Part shown: positions 25,585 to 34,744 of the stretch, one piece after another | Layout: each line of letters opens with the position of its first letter | Position numbering within the stretch: position 1 is the first letter of the stretch | From: Rhizobium bangladeshense | GTDB lineage: Bacteria > Pseudomonadota > Alphaproteobacteria > Rhizobiales > Rhizobiaceae | Reading direction: 5' to 3' | Assembly (NCBI RefSeq): GCF_001662075.1 | Contig: NZ_LYPL01000008.1 | Span: 225,762 to 289,761, forward strand | DNA: 64,000 bases | Program-made: the position numbers and the translations under genes | Notes under the pieces: model-generated | What the model was told of the DNA's origin: nothing | Database searches by the model: none | The model's input: the letters and a program-made list of their open reading frames with translations, nothing else

Positions 25585-26157
25585 ATGTCGCAAGAAATTC
25601 ACACGCCGATTACGGCCGAGGAAATCGGCCACGAATTCGAAGGCCATGCGCCGACCGCAAAAGTCTCGGACTATGCGATCGAGGACTGGATCACGCTGAT
25701 CGTCTTCTGGCTGATGGCCGGCTGCGTCTTCCTGCAGTTCTTCACGCGCTATGTGCTGAACGACAGCTATGCCTGGACCGAGGAAATCGCCATCAACTGC
25801 CTGATCGGCGTCGTCTTTCTGGGCGCCGTGATGTGCGTGCGCACGTCGCGGCATATCCAGGTCGACGTGTTCTATCACTACATGCCGGCGGGGCTGGCCC
25901 GCGTGCTCGCCACTTTCGTCGATATCATCCGGATCGGCTTCTTCGCCTATGGCTGTTATCTGATGTGGCGTTACGTCGGCATCGTCGCCGACGAGGAGAT
26001 GGTCACCATCGCACTGCCGCGCAACATCGTCTTCTACTCGGTGCTGGTCGCTTTCGTGCTGATGCTGATCCGCGCGGTGATCGTCTTCATCGCCAATATG
26101 CGCCGCGGCTACTCCGTTCTGGAGCGCCCGGAAGAATTCCAGACCGTCGAGGGTTGA
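25585..26157 (+). CDS. dctQ: TRAP transporter small permease DctQ
   Basis: The 190-residue protein has four membrane spans, with the DctQ signature around WTEEIAINCLIGVVFLGAVM (about residues 64-83) and RTSRHIQVDVFYHYMP. A soluble N-terminal extension of about 45 residues precedes the first span. It is followed four bases later by dctM. It lies 345 bases from dctP, a wider gap than is usual for these operons, caused by repeat elements. Confidence 0.9.
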   Translation: MSQEIHTPITAEEIGHEFEGHAPTAKVSDYAIEDWITLIVFWLMAGCVFLQFFTRYVLNDSYAWTEEIAINCLIGVVFLGAVMCVRTSRHIQVDVFYHYMPAGLARVLATFVDIIRIGFFAYGCYLMWRYVGIVADEEMVTIALPRNIVFYSVLVAFVLMLIRAVIVFIANMRRGYSVLERPEEFQTVEG

Positions 26158-26161
26158 TCCA

Positions 26162-27568
26162 ATGCTGCTGCTTCTTGGCTCCTTTCTGGTGATGATGCTG
26201 ATCGGCGTGCCCGTCGCCATCTCGATGGCCGTCGCCTCCGTGCTCTACATCGTGCTCTACGGCATCGCTCCGGACATTATCGTCGCCCAGCGCATGATCG
26301 CCGGCGTTGAAAGCTTCCCGCTGCTCGCCGTGCCCTTCTTCATTCTCGCGGGCAATCTGATGAACTCGGCGGGTGTGACCGGCCGCATCTATTCCTTCGC
26401 GGTCGCGCTGGTCGGCTGGATGAAGGGCGGGCTGGCGCAGGTCAACATCATCGGCTCGGTTATCTTCTCCGGCATGTCGGGCACGGCACTCGCCGATGCG
26501 GCCGGCATCGGCACGATCGAGATCAAGGCGATGAAGGATCACGGCTATCCGGTCGAAGCCGCGGTCGGCGTGACGGCGGCATCTGCCACGCTCGGCCCGA
26601 TCTTTCCGCCGTCGCTGCCTTTCGTCATCTATGGCATGATGGCGAACGTCTCGATCGGCGCGCTCTTCATGGCCGGCATCCTACCCGGCATCGTCATGAC
26701 GCTGCTGATGATGATTACCGTCGCCGCCTTTGCCTACAAGAAGCGCTGGGGCTCGGACGCGCCGTTCGATGTCAGACAACTCCTGTCGGCCGGATTGGAG
26801 ATCCTCGTCGTCCTGCTGGTGCCGGTGGCGATCTATCTGATGATGCGGGCCGGCCTGTCGATGAATGCGGCGGCGGGCATCGCCCTTCTCGTGCTGTTGG
26901 CACTCGACTGGTATTTCGGCTTTTCCGCCGTCATGGCGCTGATGACCCCGGTCATCCTGATCGGCGGCATGACGATGGGCTGGTTCACGCCGACCGAAGC
27001 CGCGGTCGCCGCCGTGCTCTGGTCTCTGTTCCTCGGCCTGGTGCGCTACCGCACCATGACGTTCTCGACGCTCGCCAAGGCCAGCTTCGATACGATCGAG
27101 ACGACGGCATCGGTTCTCTTCATCGTCACCGCGGCTTCCGTCTTCGCATGGCTCTTGACGGTCAGCCAGGCCGCGCAGCTGCTGTCCGATGCGATCCTTT
27201 CGATCACCGACAATAAATGGGTGTTCCTGATCCTGGTGAACCTGCTGATGCTGTTCGTCGGCTGCTTCCTGGATACGATCGCGGCAATCACCATCCTCGT
27301 CCCGATCCTGCTGCCGATCGTCGCCAAATTCGGTATCGATCCGGTTCAGTTCGGCCTGATCATGACGTTGAACCTGATGATCGGCCTGCTGCATCCGCCG
27401 CTCGGCATGGTGCTGTTCGTGCTGTCCAGAGTGGCGAAACTCTCGGTCGAACGAACCACCATGGCGATCCTGCCCTGGCTGGTGCCGCTCTTCCTCGCAT
27501 TGATCCTGATCACCTTCATCCCAGCCGTATCGCTCTGGCTGCCGCAGCAGCTCGGACTGTTGAGATAG
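26162..27568 (+). CDS. dctM: TRAP transporter large permease DctM
   Basis: The 468-residue protein has about 13 hydrophobic segments and the conserved GMSGTALADAAGIGTIEIKAM and PIFPPSLPFVIYG segments of DctM, and near the C-terminus GLIMTLNLMIGLLHPPLGMV. It is the channel subunit that couples uptake to sodium or proton flow. A central insert (about residues 205-260) is slightly longer than in short DctM proteins. It ends ten bases before the dehydrogenase. Confidence 0.93.
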   Translation: MLLLLGSFLVMMLIGVPVAISMAVASVLYIVLYGIAPDIIVAQRMIAGVESFPLLAVPFFILAGNLMNSAGVTGRIYSFAVALVGWMKGGLAQVNIIGSVIFSGMSGTALADAAGIGTIEIKAMKDHGYPVEAAVGVTAASATLGPIFPPSLPFVIYGMMANVSIGALFMAGILPGIVMTLLMMITVAAFAYKKRWGSDAPFDVRQLLSAGLEILVVLLVPVAIYLMMRAGLSMNAAAGIALLVLLALDWYFGFSAVMALMTPVILIGGMTMGWFTPTEAAVAAVLWSLFLGLVRYRTMTFSTLAKASFDTIETTASVLFIVTAASVFAWLLTVSQAAQLLSDAILSITDNKWVFLILVNLLMLFVGCFLDTIAAITILVPILLPIVAKFGIDPVQFGLIMTLNLMIGLLHPPLGMVLFVLSRVAKLSVERTTMAILPWLVPLFLALILITFIPAVSLWLPQQLGLLR

Positions 27569-27578
27569 GAGGGCCCCG

Positions 27579-28613
27579 ATGCGGACACGTCTGGCTCGAC
27601 TTTACCAAAAGGGCGATCTCAGGATCGAGGCCGACACCGTTGCGCTCCCCGGTTCAGGCCAGGTGCTGCTGAAAATGGCAGCCGCAGGCATCTGCGGCTC
27701 CGACCTGCATTATTATCAGGACGGCGGCTTCGGACCGATCCGGGTGCGCGAGCCGATCATACCCGGTCACGAGGCCTCGGGAATCGTGGAGAGGGCAGGG
27801 GAGGGCGTCGACCTGAAACCCGGGACGCTGGTGGCGGTCAACCCCAGCCAGCCCTGCGGCCATTGCGAATATTGCGCGAAGGGACTGCCCATCCACTGCC
27901 TCGACATGCGCTTCATGGGCAGCGCGATGCGCCTGCCTCATGAGCAGGGCATGTTCCGGGAATGGCTGGTCGTGCCAGCCAAGCAGTGCTTCGAAGTGGG
28001 AGCGGCGACGACGGCTGCGGAAGCCGCCTGCAGCGAGCCCTTGGCCGTTTGCCTGCACTCGGCATCGCGTGCGGGTGAGATCGCGGGCAAGCGCGTCCTT
28101 GTCACAGGCGCCGGCCCGATCGGCTGCCTGATGGTTTCCGCCGCTCGCTATCACGGCGCGGCCGAGATCGTCGTGACCGATCTTGCCGATGCGGCGCTGG
28201 AAAGAGCCGAGGCGATGGGCGCGAGCCGGACGATCAATGTGTCTCGAGAGGCTGCAGCACTTGCCGAATTCGAGACGGGCAAGGGCTATTTCGATCTCGT
28301 CTTCGAATGCTCGGCCGCCGCACCCGCCATCCGCAGCGCCATTGCCGCCATCAGGCCGCGCGGCACGATCGTGCAGGTCGGTGTCACAGGAGAGATCCCG
28401 ATCCCGCTCAACGCCATCGTCGGTAAGGAACTCCATATCCACGGCACGCAGCGTTTCCACGAGGAATTCGCCGCCGCCGTCGAGCTGATCTCAAGTCGCG
28501 AAATCGATGTCCGGCCGATCATCAGCCACAGCCTGCCCCTCGAAGAGGCCACGACAGCCTTCACACTGGCCGGCGACCGGACGGCCGCCTGTAAGGTACA
28601 GCTTACGTTTTAG
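27579..28613 (+). CDS. Zinc-dependent L-idonate 5-dehydrogenase-like enzyme
   Basis: The 344-residue medium-chain dehydrogenase has the catalytic zinc ligands in GICGSDLHYY (Cys) and PGHEASGIV (His-Glu), the four structural cysteines in CGHCEYCAKGLPIHC, and the NAD-binding VLVTGAGPIGCLMV near residue 172. AGGAGGGCC precedes the ATG. Enzymes of this wording in rhizobia are annotated as L-idonate 5-dehydrogenase. Its position after a TRAP importer supports oxidation of the imported sugar acid or polyol. Sorbitol or threonine-type substrates cannot be excluded. Confidence 0.88.
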   Translation: MRTRLARLYQKGDLRIEADTVALPGSGQVLLKMAAAGICGSDLHYYQDGGFGPIRVREPIIPGHEASGIVERAGEGVDLKPGTLVAVNPSQPCGHCEYCAKGLPIHCLDMRFMGSAMRLPHEQGMFREWLVVPAKQCFEVGAATTAAEAACSEPLAVCLHSASRAGEIAGKRVLVTGAGPIGCLMVSAARYHGAAEIVVTDLADAALERAEAMGASRTINVSREAAALAEFETGKGYFDLVFECSAAAPAIRSAIAAIRPRGTIVQVGVTGEIPIPLNAIVGKELHIHGTQRFHEEFAAAVELISSREIDVRPIISHSLPLEEATTAFTLAGDRTAACKVQLTF

Positions 28614-28911
28614 AAGCCTGTGTCACACCTGCCGGCGCGCCATTCGCGCCAGGCGAGATGAATCTTTGCGCCGATCGTCGTCAGCGGCTGCGGCGGCAGC
28701 GTAGCGGTCGCACGGATCGAACAGCTCCTTCCCCAGCCGTTCTCTGCCGCGACCGCGATTGCCGAACGATGCAGCAGCACGGTGTCGCGGGTGTGCCGAG
28801 TGGTTCGAAAAAGTGCAACGCCATGTGGAAACAAAGCAGGCCCAGTTTTGTTACTGATAGACCCGCGCAGGAATGTTCCTGCCGGGCGGCGGCCGAAAAG
28901 GGAGCAAAATC
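28614..28911. other. Intergenic region, nothing recognisable
   Basis: Almost 300 bases between the dehydrogenase and a small membrane-protein gene. Frames on both strands show no conserved protein. There is a small inverted repeat CAGGAATGTTCCTG at 28868-28881, which could be a regulator site for the next gene. Confidence 0.4.
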
Positions 28912-29109
28912 ATGGAGACAGCAACGCAGTGGGCGCTTTTCTTCGGCGCACTGACGTTGGCGAGCTGGATAGCGGGAGGCATTGCGGCCGTCCTTGGAAG
29001 TGTCGAGCTCGGCCACCGACAAAGAGCGACAGAATATCTGACGTTCGGGCTCAGCGCCGCCGGCTTCATCTCGGCAGTCGCCATGGCGGCGGTTTTGGTG
29101 ATCCGCTGA
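28912..29109 (+). CDS. Small two-span membrane protein
   Basis: The 65-residue product has two hydrophobic segments (ALFFGALTLASWIAGGIAAVL, about residues 8-28, cut here at 20; and GLSAAGFISAVAMAAVLVI, about 45-63), separated by a short polar stretch rich in charged residues. GGGAG lies 10 bases upstream of the ATG at 28912. Function is unknown; no partner is obvious. Confidence 0.65.
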   Translation: METATQWALFFGALTLASWIAGGIAAVLGSVELGHRQRATEYLTFGLSAAGFISAVAMAAVLVIR

Positions 29110-29158
29110 GCTGATTGCGCCGATGCGCGTCGATCGAAACTTCCCGCCAGCTGCGCCT

Positions 29159-30451
29159 TCAGCGGCGGGCGGCGATCTGTTCGGCAGCGGGTGGCGGACG
29201 GTGGAAGACGCAGACCTGGTTGCGGCCCGCCTCCTTGGCGCGATAGAGTGCCACGTCGGCTTCGTGCTGGAGATTAGCCAGGGAAACGCCGGTGTCGGCC
29301 GCCGATTTGAACGCCACCCCGACGCTCAGCGTCACCGACGGGCCGACGCCGGAAGACGGGTTCGGAAGGGCGGCCGCCTCCACGCTTTCACGTATTCGCT
29401 TCGCCACCGCGACAGCCTCTTCTTCATCCACATCCGGAAGGACGATGAGAAATTCCTCGCCGCCGTGTCGTGAGACGAGGTCGCGATCGGCGCGCACGCA
29501 GCTCTGGATAATGCCGGCGACCTTCACAAGGCAGCGGTCGCCTTCACCGTGCCCAAGCTTGTCGTTCAACGCCTTGAAGTGGTCGATGTCGCACATGAGC
29601 ATGGCGACGATGCCGGTTTCACGGCCGTGCCGCCAGAGGCTCTCGAGCGTTTCCATCATCCAACGGCGGTTGGCGATCCCCGTCAGCGGATCGGTTCTGG
29701 CCAGCCGTTCCAATCGGGCATTCGCATCGGCCAATTCCGCGACGCGGCGCTGATCCCTGCAGTCGAGGAGAAATGTCTTCTGCGCCAGGATGTTCATCGT
29801 TCGCCTGGCGACCACGGTCGCGATGATCCCGCAGGAAAAGAACAGAGTCCCGGCTATGACGCTGCCCGCGTCCACGAGCGGGTTGTACCATTGAAAGGTG
29901 AAATAGAGGCAGAGGGCATAACAGGCGATTGCGATCGTCCAGGCAAGCGGCACGCTGAAGATGGTGATAGCGCTCGTGGCAACGAACAGCATGATGGTCA
30001 AATGGCGCTCGTAGAATTCGCCCCCCGCAAAGACGCCGACGAGTGCGACCGACAGCAGGATGACGCACATTCCACCGAGGAGCGATGCGCGTTGAATCGC
30101 CACCGGGCGCGGCTTGGTCCAGATGAACGCCGTCAGAATCGCCGCCGGCGGCAGCAGGCAGGCCGGGGCGACCATCAACAGGGCAACCTCACGTGGAAGC
30201 AGCATGGCATTCAGCGCCAGGGTCAGAACATCGACGAAGGCGACCCAAGTCATCCAGGAACGGATGACTTTCGCCCTCTGGCGCCATAACCTTTCGTCGA
30301 ACCGGCGCTGTAGTTCGCCCGTCAGGCGAATATCGCGGGTTCGGCCCGATAAAAGGCGTTCGACCTCATCCGCCATCGCGCCGGTCAGCGGCCGCGGCGA
30401 AAAGGACCCGGCTGCAGAACCTTCGAAGGACATGCTTTTGGCATCATTCAT
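29159..30451 (-). CDS. Membrane-anchored diguanylate cyclase (GGDEF)
   Basis: The 430-residue protein has six or so membrane segments in residues 50-225, a short coiled stretch, then a GGDEF domain (LARTDPLTGIANRRWMMETL onward). The active site reads HGGEEF, competent for c-di-GMP synthesis. An RxxD inhibitory site (RADRD) lies five residues before it. The membrane part resembles the MASE-type sensors. I take the ATG at 30451 because upstream codons lack family character. Confidence 0.85.
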   Translation of the reverse strand: MNDAKSMSFEGSAAGSFSPRPLTGAMADEVERLLSGRTRDIRLTGELQRRFDERLWRQRAKVIRSWMTWVAFVDVLTLALNAMLLPREVALLMVAPACLLPPAAILTAFIWTKPRPVAIQRASLLGGMCVILLSVALVGVFAGGEFYERHLTIMLFVATSAITIFSVPLAWTIAIACYALCLYFTFQWYNPLVDAGSVIAGTLFFSCGIIATVVARRTMNILAQKTFLLDCRDQRRVAELADANARLERLARTDPLTGIANRRWMMETLESLWRHGRETGIVAMLMCDIDHFKALNDKLGHGEGDRCLVKVAGIIQSCVRADRDLVSRHGGEEFLIVLPDVDEEEAVAVAKRIRESVEAAALPNPSSGVGPSVTLSVGVAFKSAADTGVSLANLQHEADVALYRAKEAGRNQVCVFHRPPPAAEQIAARR

Positions 30452-30603
30452 CTTTGCTCTATCTAGCCGCAATCGGAAACTCGGCAAGGCTGCCGCGCGG
30501 ACGTCCGGATTCCTGCGTTGATATTTTGTAAACAAGTTTGACCGCGTGATCTGGGCCAGACCCTCTCGGACATGCTACCTACCTTATTCCGAGAGGAAAC
30601 AGG

Positions 30604-32268
30604 ATGAGACTTAAGCTGGTCGCAGTTGCGGTCGCGGCGCTGGCGCCGGTGGTGGCGATGCTCGTTTACAACGAAGTCGCGCTGCGCCACCAGCGCAATG
30701 AAGAGGTGCGCGCATCCGCGGCACAAGTGGCCAGACAAGCCTCGTCGGAAGTCGAACGGATCATAGAGGGCCTGCACGCCCTTCTCGTCTCCGTCGCCGC
30801 CATGCCGTCCGTGCGGCACCTCGACGTCCGAGGCTGCAATGAAGCTCTCAAATCGGTCGCCGAAAGCATTCCGAACATCCGCACCATCTTCGTCGTCGGC
30901 CTCGACGGCCGGCCGGTCTGCGGCAGCATGGCTTTTCCCGAGGGCGTGACGTTCTCCGATCGAGACTATTTCCAGCAGGTGCTCAAGACCAATGCTTTCG
31001 TCGTCGGGAACTATACGCAGAGCCGCCTTGTCGACAGACCCGTCCTGCCGCTCGCCATGCCCCTGATGGAGGGCGACGCCATGAAGGCCGTCATCGTCAG
31101 CGGAATCCGGCTGGACTGGCTGCAGAACCGCATCACCGAGCGCGGCGTTGCTCCCGGCAACGCGGTGACGATAGCCGACGGCAATGGAACGATCGTTGCG
31201 CACGTTCCCTCGCCCGAGCGTTTCGTCGGCACCGTCATACCCGATGCCCTTGAGCGCCTGATCCATGCCGACCAGCCCGACGTGATCGATGTGGTGAGCC
31301 AGGACGGCACCGAACGCATCCTCGGCTATCGCCCGATCGCGCTGCCCTCCAGCCCTCTCTATGTCAGCGCCGGCTTCTCCAAGGAGCAAGCTTTCGCGCC
31401 GATCAATCGGGCGACGACGATGAATACGCTCGCCATTGTCGGCGGTGCGCTTTTTGCCTTTCTCGCCGCGATCTTCATCGGCAACCGCTTCATCCTCGTG
31501 CCGATCTCCAGGATCGCGGATGTGATGGAAAAGTGGCGCAGCGGTCAAACGACGGCGCGCACCGGCATGAAAGGACCGGACGAGCTCGGTGTGGTCGGTG
31601 CGACCTTCGACCGGCTGCTTGACGAACTCGATGAACGAAGACGCCAGAGCCAGGAGGCGGAGGAGGAGCGCAGCCTCCTTGTCCGCGAACTGGCGCATAG
31701 GGTCAAGAATGGCTTCACCCTCGTTCAGGCGATTGCCCGGCAAACCTTCTCCCGGTCCGATCCGGAAAGATACAATTCCTTCGCCGAGAGGCTCGCAGCG
31801 CTCGCCGGCACTTATGATCTCATCCTGTCGCGCGAGGGATCGGCGTCGTCCGTCAGGGAGATTGTCTCCGCGGCCTTGCGCGCCCACGTCGCCTCGCAGG
31901 CCGAGCGCATTCGCCTGGATGGCCCGGAAGTGGTTCTTCCCGCAGACACCGCCCTGCCGCTTTCGCTCGTGGTGCACGAACTGGCGACCAACGCAACCAA
32001 GTATGGAAGTCTCGGAAGCGAAAATGGAACAGTCACCATCGAGTGGAAGCACGATGACGGACGCGTCCTTCTCGTCTGGACGGAGGCGGGTGGGCCACCG
32101 GTTTCGACACCGACGAAAAAGGGCTTCGGCTCGATACTGATAGAACGGGCCTTCCCGGCGAAGGCGCAGGCGCGCTCCAGCTCGGACTACAGGCCCGATG
32201 GACTCGTCTTCGAAGTTATATTTTCGATCGCGGAACCGGTTGCGAAAGGCGAAGTTGACCCTGGGTAA
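30604..32268 (+). CDS. Membrane sensor histidine kinase, Cache-HAMP-HWE type
   Basis: The 554-residue kinase has an N-terminal span (about 5-24), a periplasmic dCache-like sensor (25-275), a second span (about 278-298), HAMP (about 300-350; VPISRIADVMEKWRSGQ) and an HWE kinase core. Phospho-His lies in VRELAHRVKNGFTLVQAIAR (near residue 368), followed by LAALAGTYDLI and the HATPase N-box HELATNATKYGSL. It is followed 23 bases later by a lone receiver gene, its probable partner. HWE kinases commonly signal to stress or light response pathways in rhizobia. Confidence 0.88.
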   Translation: MRLKLVAVAVAALAPVVAMLVYNEVALRHQRNEEVRASAAQVARQASSEVERIIEGLHALLVSVAAMPSVRHLDVRGCNEALKSVAESIPNIRTIFVVGLDGRPVCGSMAFPEGVTFSDRDYFQQVLKTNAFVVGNYTQSRLVDRPVLPLAMPLMEGDAMKAVIVSGIRLDWLQNRITERGVAPGNAVTIADGNGTIVAHVPSPERFVGTVIPDALERLIHADQPDVIDVVSQDGTERILGYRPIALPSSPLYVSAGFSKEQAFAPINRATTMNTLAIVGGALFAFLAAIFIGNRFILVPISRIADVMEKWRSGQTTARTGMKGPDELGVVGATFDRLLDELDERRRQSQEAEEERSLLVRELAHRVKNGFTLVQAIARQTFSRSDPERYNSFAERLAALAGTYDLILSREGSASSVREIVSAALRAHVASQAERIRLDGPEVVLPADTALPLSLVVHELATNATKYGSLGSENGTVTIEWKHDDGRVLLVWTEAGGPPVSTPTKKGFGSILIERAFPAKAQARSSSDYRPDGLVFEVIFSIAEPVAKGEVDPG

Positions 32269-32291
32269 GATGACATGCATGCGAGCGAAAC

Positions 32292-32648
32292 ATGAAAACC
32301 AAGGTAGTCGTGGTCGAGGACGAAGCTTTGCTGCTGATGATGGCGGTCGGCATCGTCGAGGAAGCAGGCTTGGAAGCGCTCGAAGCACACAATGCCGATG
32401 AGGCTCTCATCCTCTTCGAAAGCGTGCCCGGCATTCGGATCCTTTTCACGGACATCGACATGCCGGGCAGCATGGACGGTCTGAAACTCGCAAAGGCCGT
32501 CCGCAACCGCTGGCCGCCGGTCGAAATCATCATCGTCTCCGGCATGAAGCAGCCGGGGGAAGATGAATTGCCCGAGCGTGGCGTTTTCTTCCCAAAGCCT
32601 TACGATACCCGGCAGCTCTGCGACGCGCTCGTCAGAATGGCCGCTTGA
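32292..32648 (+). CDS. Single-domain response regulator
   Basis: The 118-residue receiver has all key residues: the acidic pair in VVVEDEALLL, phosphoacceptor Asp in LFTDIDMPGSMDG (about residue 55), the Ser in IIIVSGMKQPG and the Lys in FFPKPYD. There is no output domain. It follows the HWE kinase gene closely, so it may be the direct phospho-target or a phosphate sink, as found in alphaproteobacterial HWE modules. Confidence 0.88.
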   Translation: MKTKVVVVEDEALLLMMAVGIVEEAGLEALEAHNADEALILFESVPGIRILFTDIDMPGSMDGLKLAKAVRNRWPPVEIIIVSGMKQPGEDELPERGVFFPKPYDTRQLCDALVRMAA

Positions 32649-32742
32649 TAGGTGAGCCGAGGCACGCCGCCTGATAATGCAGCGGCCAATGCATCCTTTT
32701 GGAATCTCGTGCGTTTCCCTGATCCAACAGCAGGAGAACATC

Positions 32743-32928
32743 ATGTCAAAACGTGAGCTCATCGATACAGGCACCGACAAGCGCTACGTCCGCCGCGACG
32801 ATCAGGGCCGCTTCACCGAGTCGGCGGACGTCGGCCGCTCGCTCTCGGCCGACAAGCGGCGCAAGGCGAAGAACGATGCGAAGCCCGGAGAAGGCGATCG
32901 CGGCGACCATCACGCCAAAAAGCACTGA
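32743..32928 (+). CDS. Small basic hydrophilic protein
   Basis: The 61-residue product (MSKRELIDTGTDKRYVRRDD) is very hydrophilic, rich in Lys, Arg and Asp, with a phrase GRFTESADVGRSLSADKRRK seen in many short rhizobial proteins. CAGGAGA lies upstream of the ATG. Function is unknown. Confidence 0.65.
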   Translation: MSKRELIDTGTDKRYVRRDDQGRFTESADVGRSLSADKRRKAKNDAKPGEGDRGDHHAKKH

Positions 32929-32962
32929 AGCCAAGGCCGCGATCGGGATGTTGCGCGGCCCG

Positions 32963-33481
32963 CTATCTCTCAGCCGTCGAGGGCCTCTGCAGATCGATGC
33001 GACTGGTCACGACCGACTGGCCGGAAGCAGGATCTTTGTCGACGGTCTGCAGTCGAAGCCGGTTCTGCCCGACTTTCTCGATCATCAAAACTGCGTCTCG
33101 ATCACCGTTGACCAGCCGCGCCCAGGTCACACGCAGGTTGAGGGCAGTACCTTTCCTGTTGCCTGCAAGCTTCGACGGCAGTCCTGACGGCCCGACATAA
33201 TTGCCGGTATAACGCTCTCCGGCAGCCTTGACGGTCGCCGAGAAGGTTCTGGTGAAAACCGCAAGGCCACGACACTTCCCGTTCATCGAAACGGTGGATG
33301 CGCTCGCATCAGATCGCAGGGTGCAGGAGACGTTCAGGTTCGTGCCGCCAATCCGCGTGAGCACCTTTCCAGTCCCGCTCCAGTCGCCGGCCAAAGACTG
33401 CAAAAAACCGACCTCCGACGCCATTGCCCCGACAGGCAGACAAGGCAGCAAGAGCAAAGTTGCGATCAGGATAATACGCAT
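32963..33481 (-). CDS. Secreted hypothetical protein with lipocalin-like strands
   Basis: The 172-residue product has a signal peptide (MRIILIATLLLLPCLPVGAM, cleaved near residue 22). The mature part has repeated beta-strand wording (LAGDWSGTGKVLTRIGG, TFSATVKAAGERYTGNYVG, LRVTWARLVNGDRDAVLMIE), consistent with a small beta-barrel. GGGGGGCT precedes the ATG. A possible EcfG-type promoter lies 29 bases upstream. Function is unknown. Confidence 0.72.
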   Translation of the reverse strand: MRIILIATLLLLPCLPVGAMASEVGFLQSLAGDWSGTGKVLTRIGGTNLNVSCTLRSDASASTVSMNGKCRGLAVFTRTFSATVKAAGERYTGNYVGPSGLPSKLAGNRKGTALNLRVTWARLVNGDRDAVLMIEKVGQNRLRLQTVDKDPASGQSVVTSRIDLQRPSTAER

Positions 33482-33509
33482 GGTAGCCCCCCAGTTTGCG
33501 TGTTCGGAC

Positions 33510-33535
33510 AACCGGCCAGCATGGCAGATTGTTCC
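33510..33535 (-). promoter_or_regulatory. Possible EcfG-type promoter
   Basis: On the minus strand GGAAC (complement of 33531-33535) is followed after 18 bases by GTT (complement of 33510-33512). This fits N17 + gGTT, at the long end of the allowed spacing, and the position just before the secreted protein is good. Confidence 0.4.
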
Positions 33536-33582
33536 CGGCGTCGGATCGCTTTTGTTGCCCGTGCAGGCCGGCGCTTTACGAC

Positions 33583-34116
33583 TTACCTCTCCGTCGCTGC
33601 GATGGCATCGATTCTTCGCAGCTTGAAGAAATAACGACGGGCATCGCCTTCAACACACATCATTCCAGCCAGGTCTTGCTCATTCATCCGGCGAAAATAA
33701 TCGATGATCGGCTGTTTGTCGTAACGCATTGCCGCGGTGGCGCCGTCCCCCGAGGTCTGAAGTGCAAGCGACGCGGTCGTGCCTCGCGCGCGCAATGCCT
33801 TCTGCAGATAGGAGAACCAGTTCCGCGCGATCCTTGTGCGGCCGAACGGTGCGGCCTTGATGGCCAGTCCGATTGGCAAAAACCGGGGTTCAATGGCCAC
33901 CAGCCGATCCGCACGCCATTGAAAGAGCAGGGCGTCTGCGCGCATGTCCGCGTGAAACCGCTTGCCGAACCAGCCAAGGTTCTCGAGAACGCCGTCGAGC
34001 GGGTGATCGGACGGAATACCCGAACCCCTCCACAAGCCGATCATCTCGACCGGCCGGACAGGCTTCAGCGAAGAGAACCAGGTCTTCATCTCGTCCTGCT
34101 GACCCATGCTTTCCAT
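33583..34116 (-). CDS. GXWXG/DUF4334-domain protein
   Basis: The 177-residue product contains GLWRGSGIPSDHPLDGVL near residue 27, the GXWXG module, and then AMRYDKQPIIDYFRRMNEQD, typical of the DUF4334 domain at the C-terminus. These are small soluble proteins with no firm biochemical role. The start is uncertain: ATGs at 34116 and 34107 are both preceded by GGAAA-type sites. Confidence 0.78.
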   Translation of the reverse strand: MESMGQQDEMKTWFSSLKPVRPVEMIGLWRGSGIPSDHPLDGVLENLGWFGKRFHADMRADALLFQWRADRLVAIEPRFLPIGLAIKAAPFGRTRIARNWFSYLQKALRARGTTASLALQTSGDGATAAMRYDKQPIIDYFRRMNEQDLAGMMCVEGDARRYFFKLRRIDAIAATER

Positions 34117-34205
34117 CCGTTTCCAGTCACGCAACCGAACATCTCGCCCACCATGAAGAAATGGCGGCGCCACCGGCCCGATCATTCCCTATCGATACGG
34201 CGAGA

Positions 34206-34703
34206 TCAAAGCCCGCGCTTCGTTGACAACAGGGCTTCCAGCGACACCGGCCTGAGGCCCTGCCGATCGACACCGACATCGTACTGGCGGGGCAGGGGCT
34301 TCAGACGGCCGTGGGAATGTCCGTGCAGATTGATCGATTTCTTGCCCATCTTGTTCCAGGTGCGGAACGGGTAGTGGCACAGGATCAGCAGATGATCGTC
34401 CAGCGTCATCTCCTTGTAGTGCTGAACACTTGCCCATCCCGTCGCCTCCGTCGTCGTCGGCGGATCATTGTTGCCGACGATGAGGTGCTTGCGCCCATTC
34501 AGCATGGAAAGCAGCTGGTCGCAGTCCCCGCCCCGGAACGACATGACGTCGCCGAGGTGCCAGATGTCGTCCTTCGGACCAACGATTTCGTTCCAGTTCC
34601 GGATCAGCGTCACGTCATGCGAGGTCATGTCGGGGAAGGGGCGTCGGTCGATGCGAAGGACGCGCGGATCTGCAAAGTGGGTATCGCCGGTGAAATAGAT
34701 CAT
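34206..34703 (-). CDS. Calcineurin-like metallophosphoesterase
   Basis: The 165-residue protein has the metallophosphoesterase motifs in order: TGDTHF (Asp and His), WHLGDV (Asp), GNNDP (Asn-Asp), LCHYPF (His) and LHGHSHG (His-x-His). All metal ligands are present, so it should be active. It belongs to the compact YfcE-like subset. The natural substrate is unknown. Confidence 0.88.
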   Translation of the reverse strand: MIYFTGDTHFADPRVLRIDRRPFPDMTSHDVTLIRNWNEIVGPKDDIWHLGDVMSFRGGDCDQLLSMLNGRKHLIVGNNDPPTTTEATGWASVQHYKEMTLDDHLLILCHYPFRTWNKMGKKSINLHGHSHGRLKPLPRQYDVGVDRQGLRPVSLEALLSTKRGL

Positions 34704-34744
34704 CTGACAGAGATGGCGCAGTCCCCTCCGTTGAAAAGCCGTTG

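Noticed and set aside
30463..32388. Minus-strand open frame of 641 codons over the HWE kinase
   Set aside because: It mirrors the kinase gene and continues through the receiver start; there are no motifs, while the plus strand has complete kinase domains.
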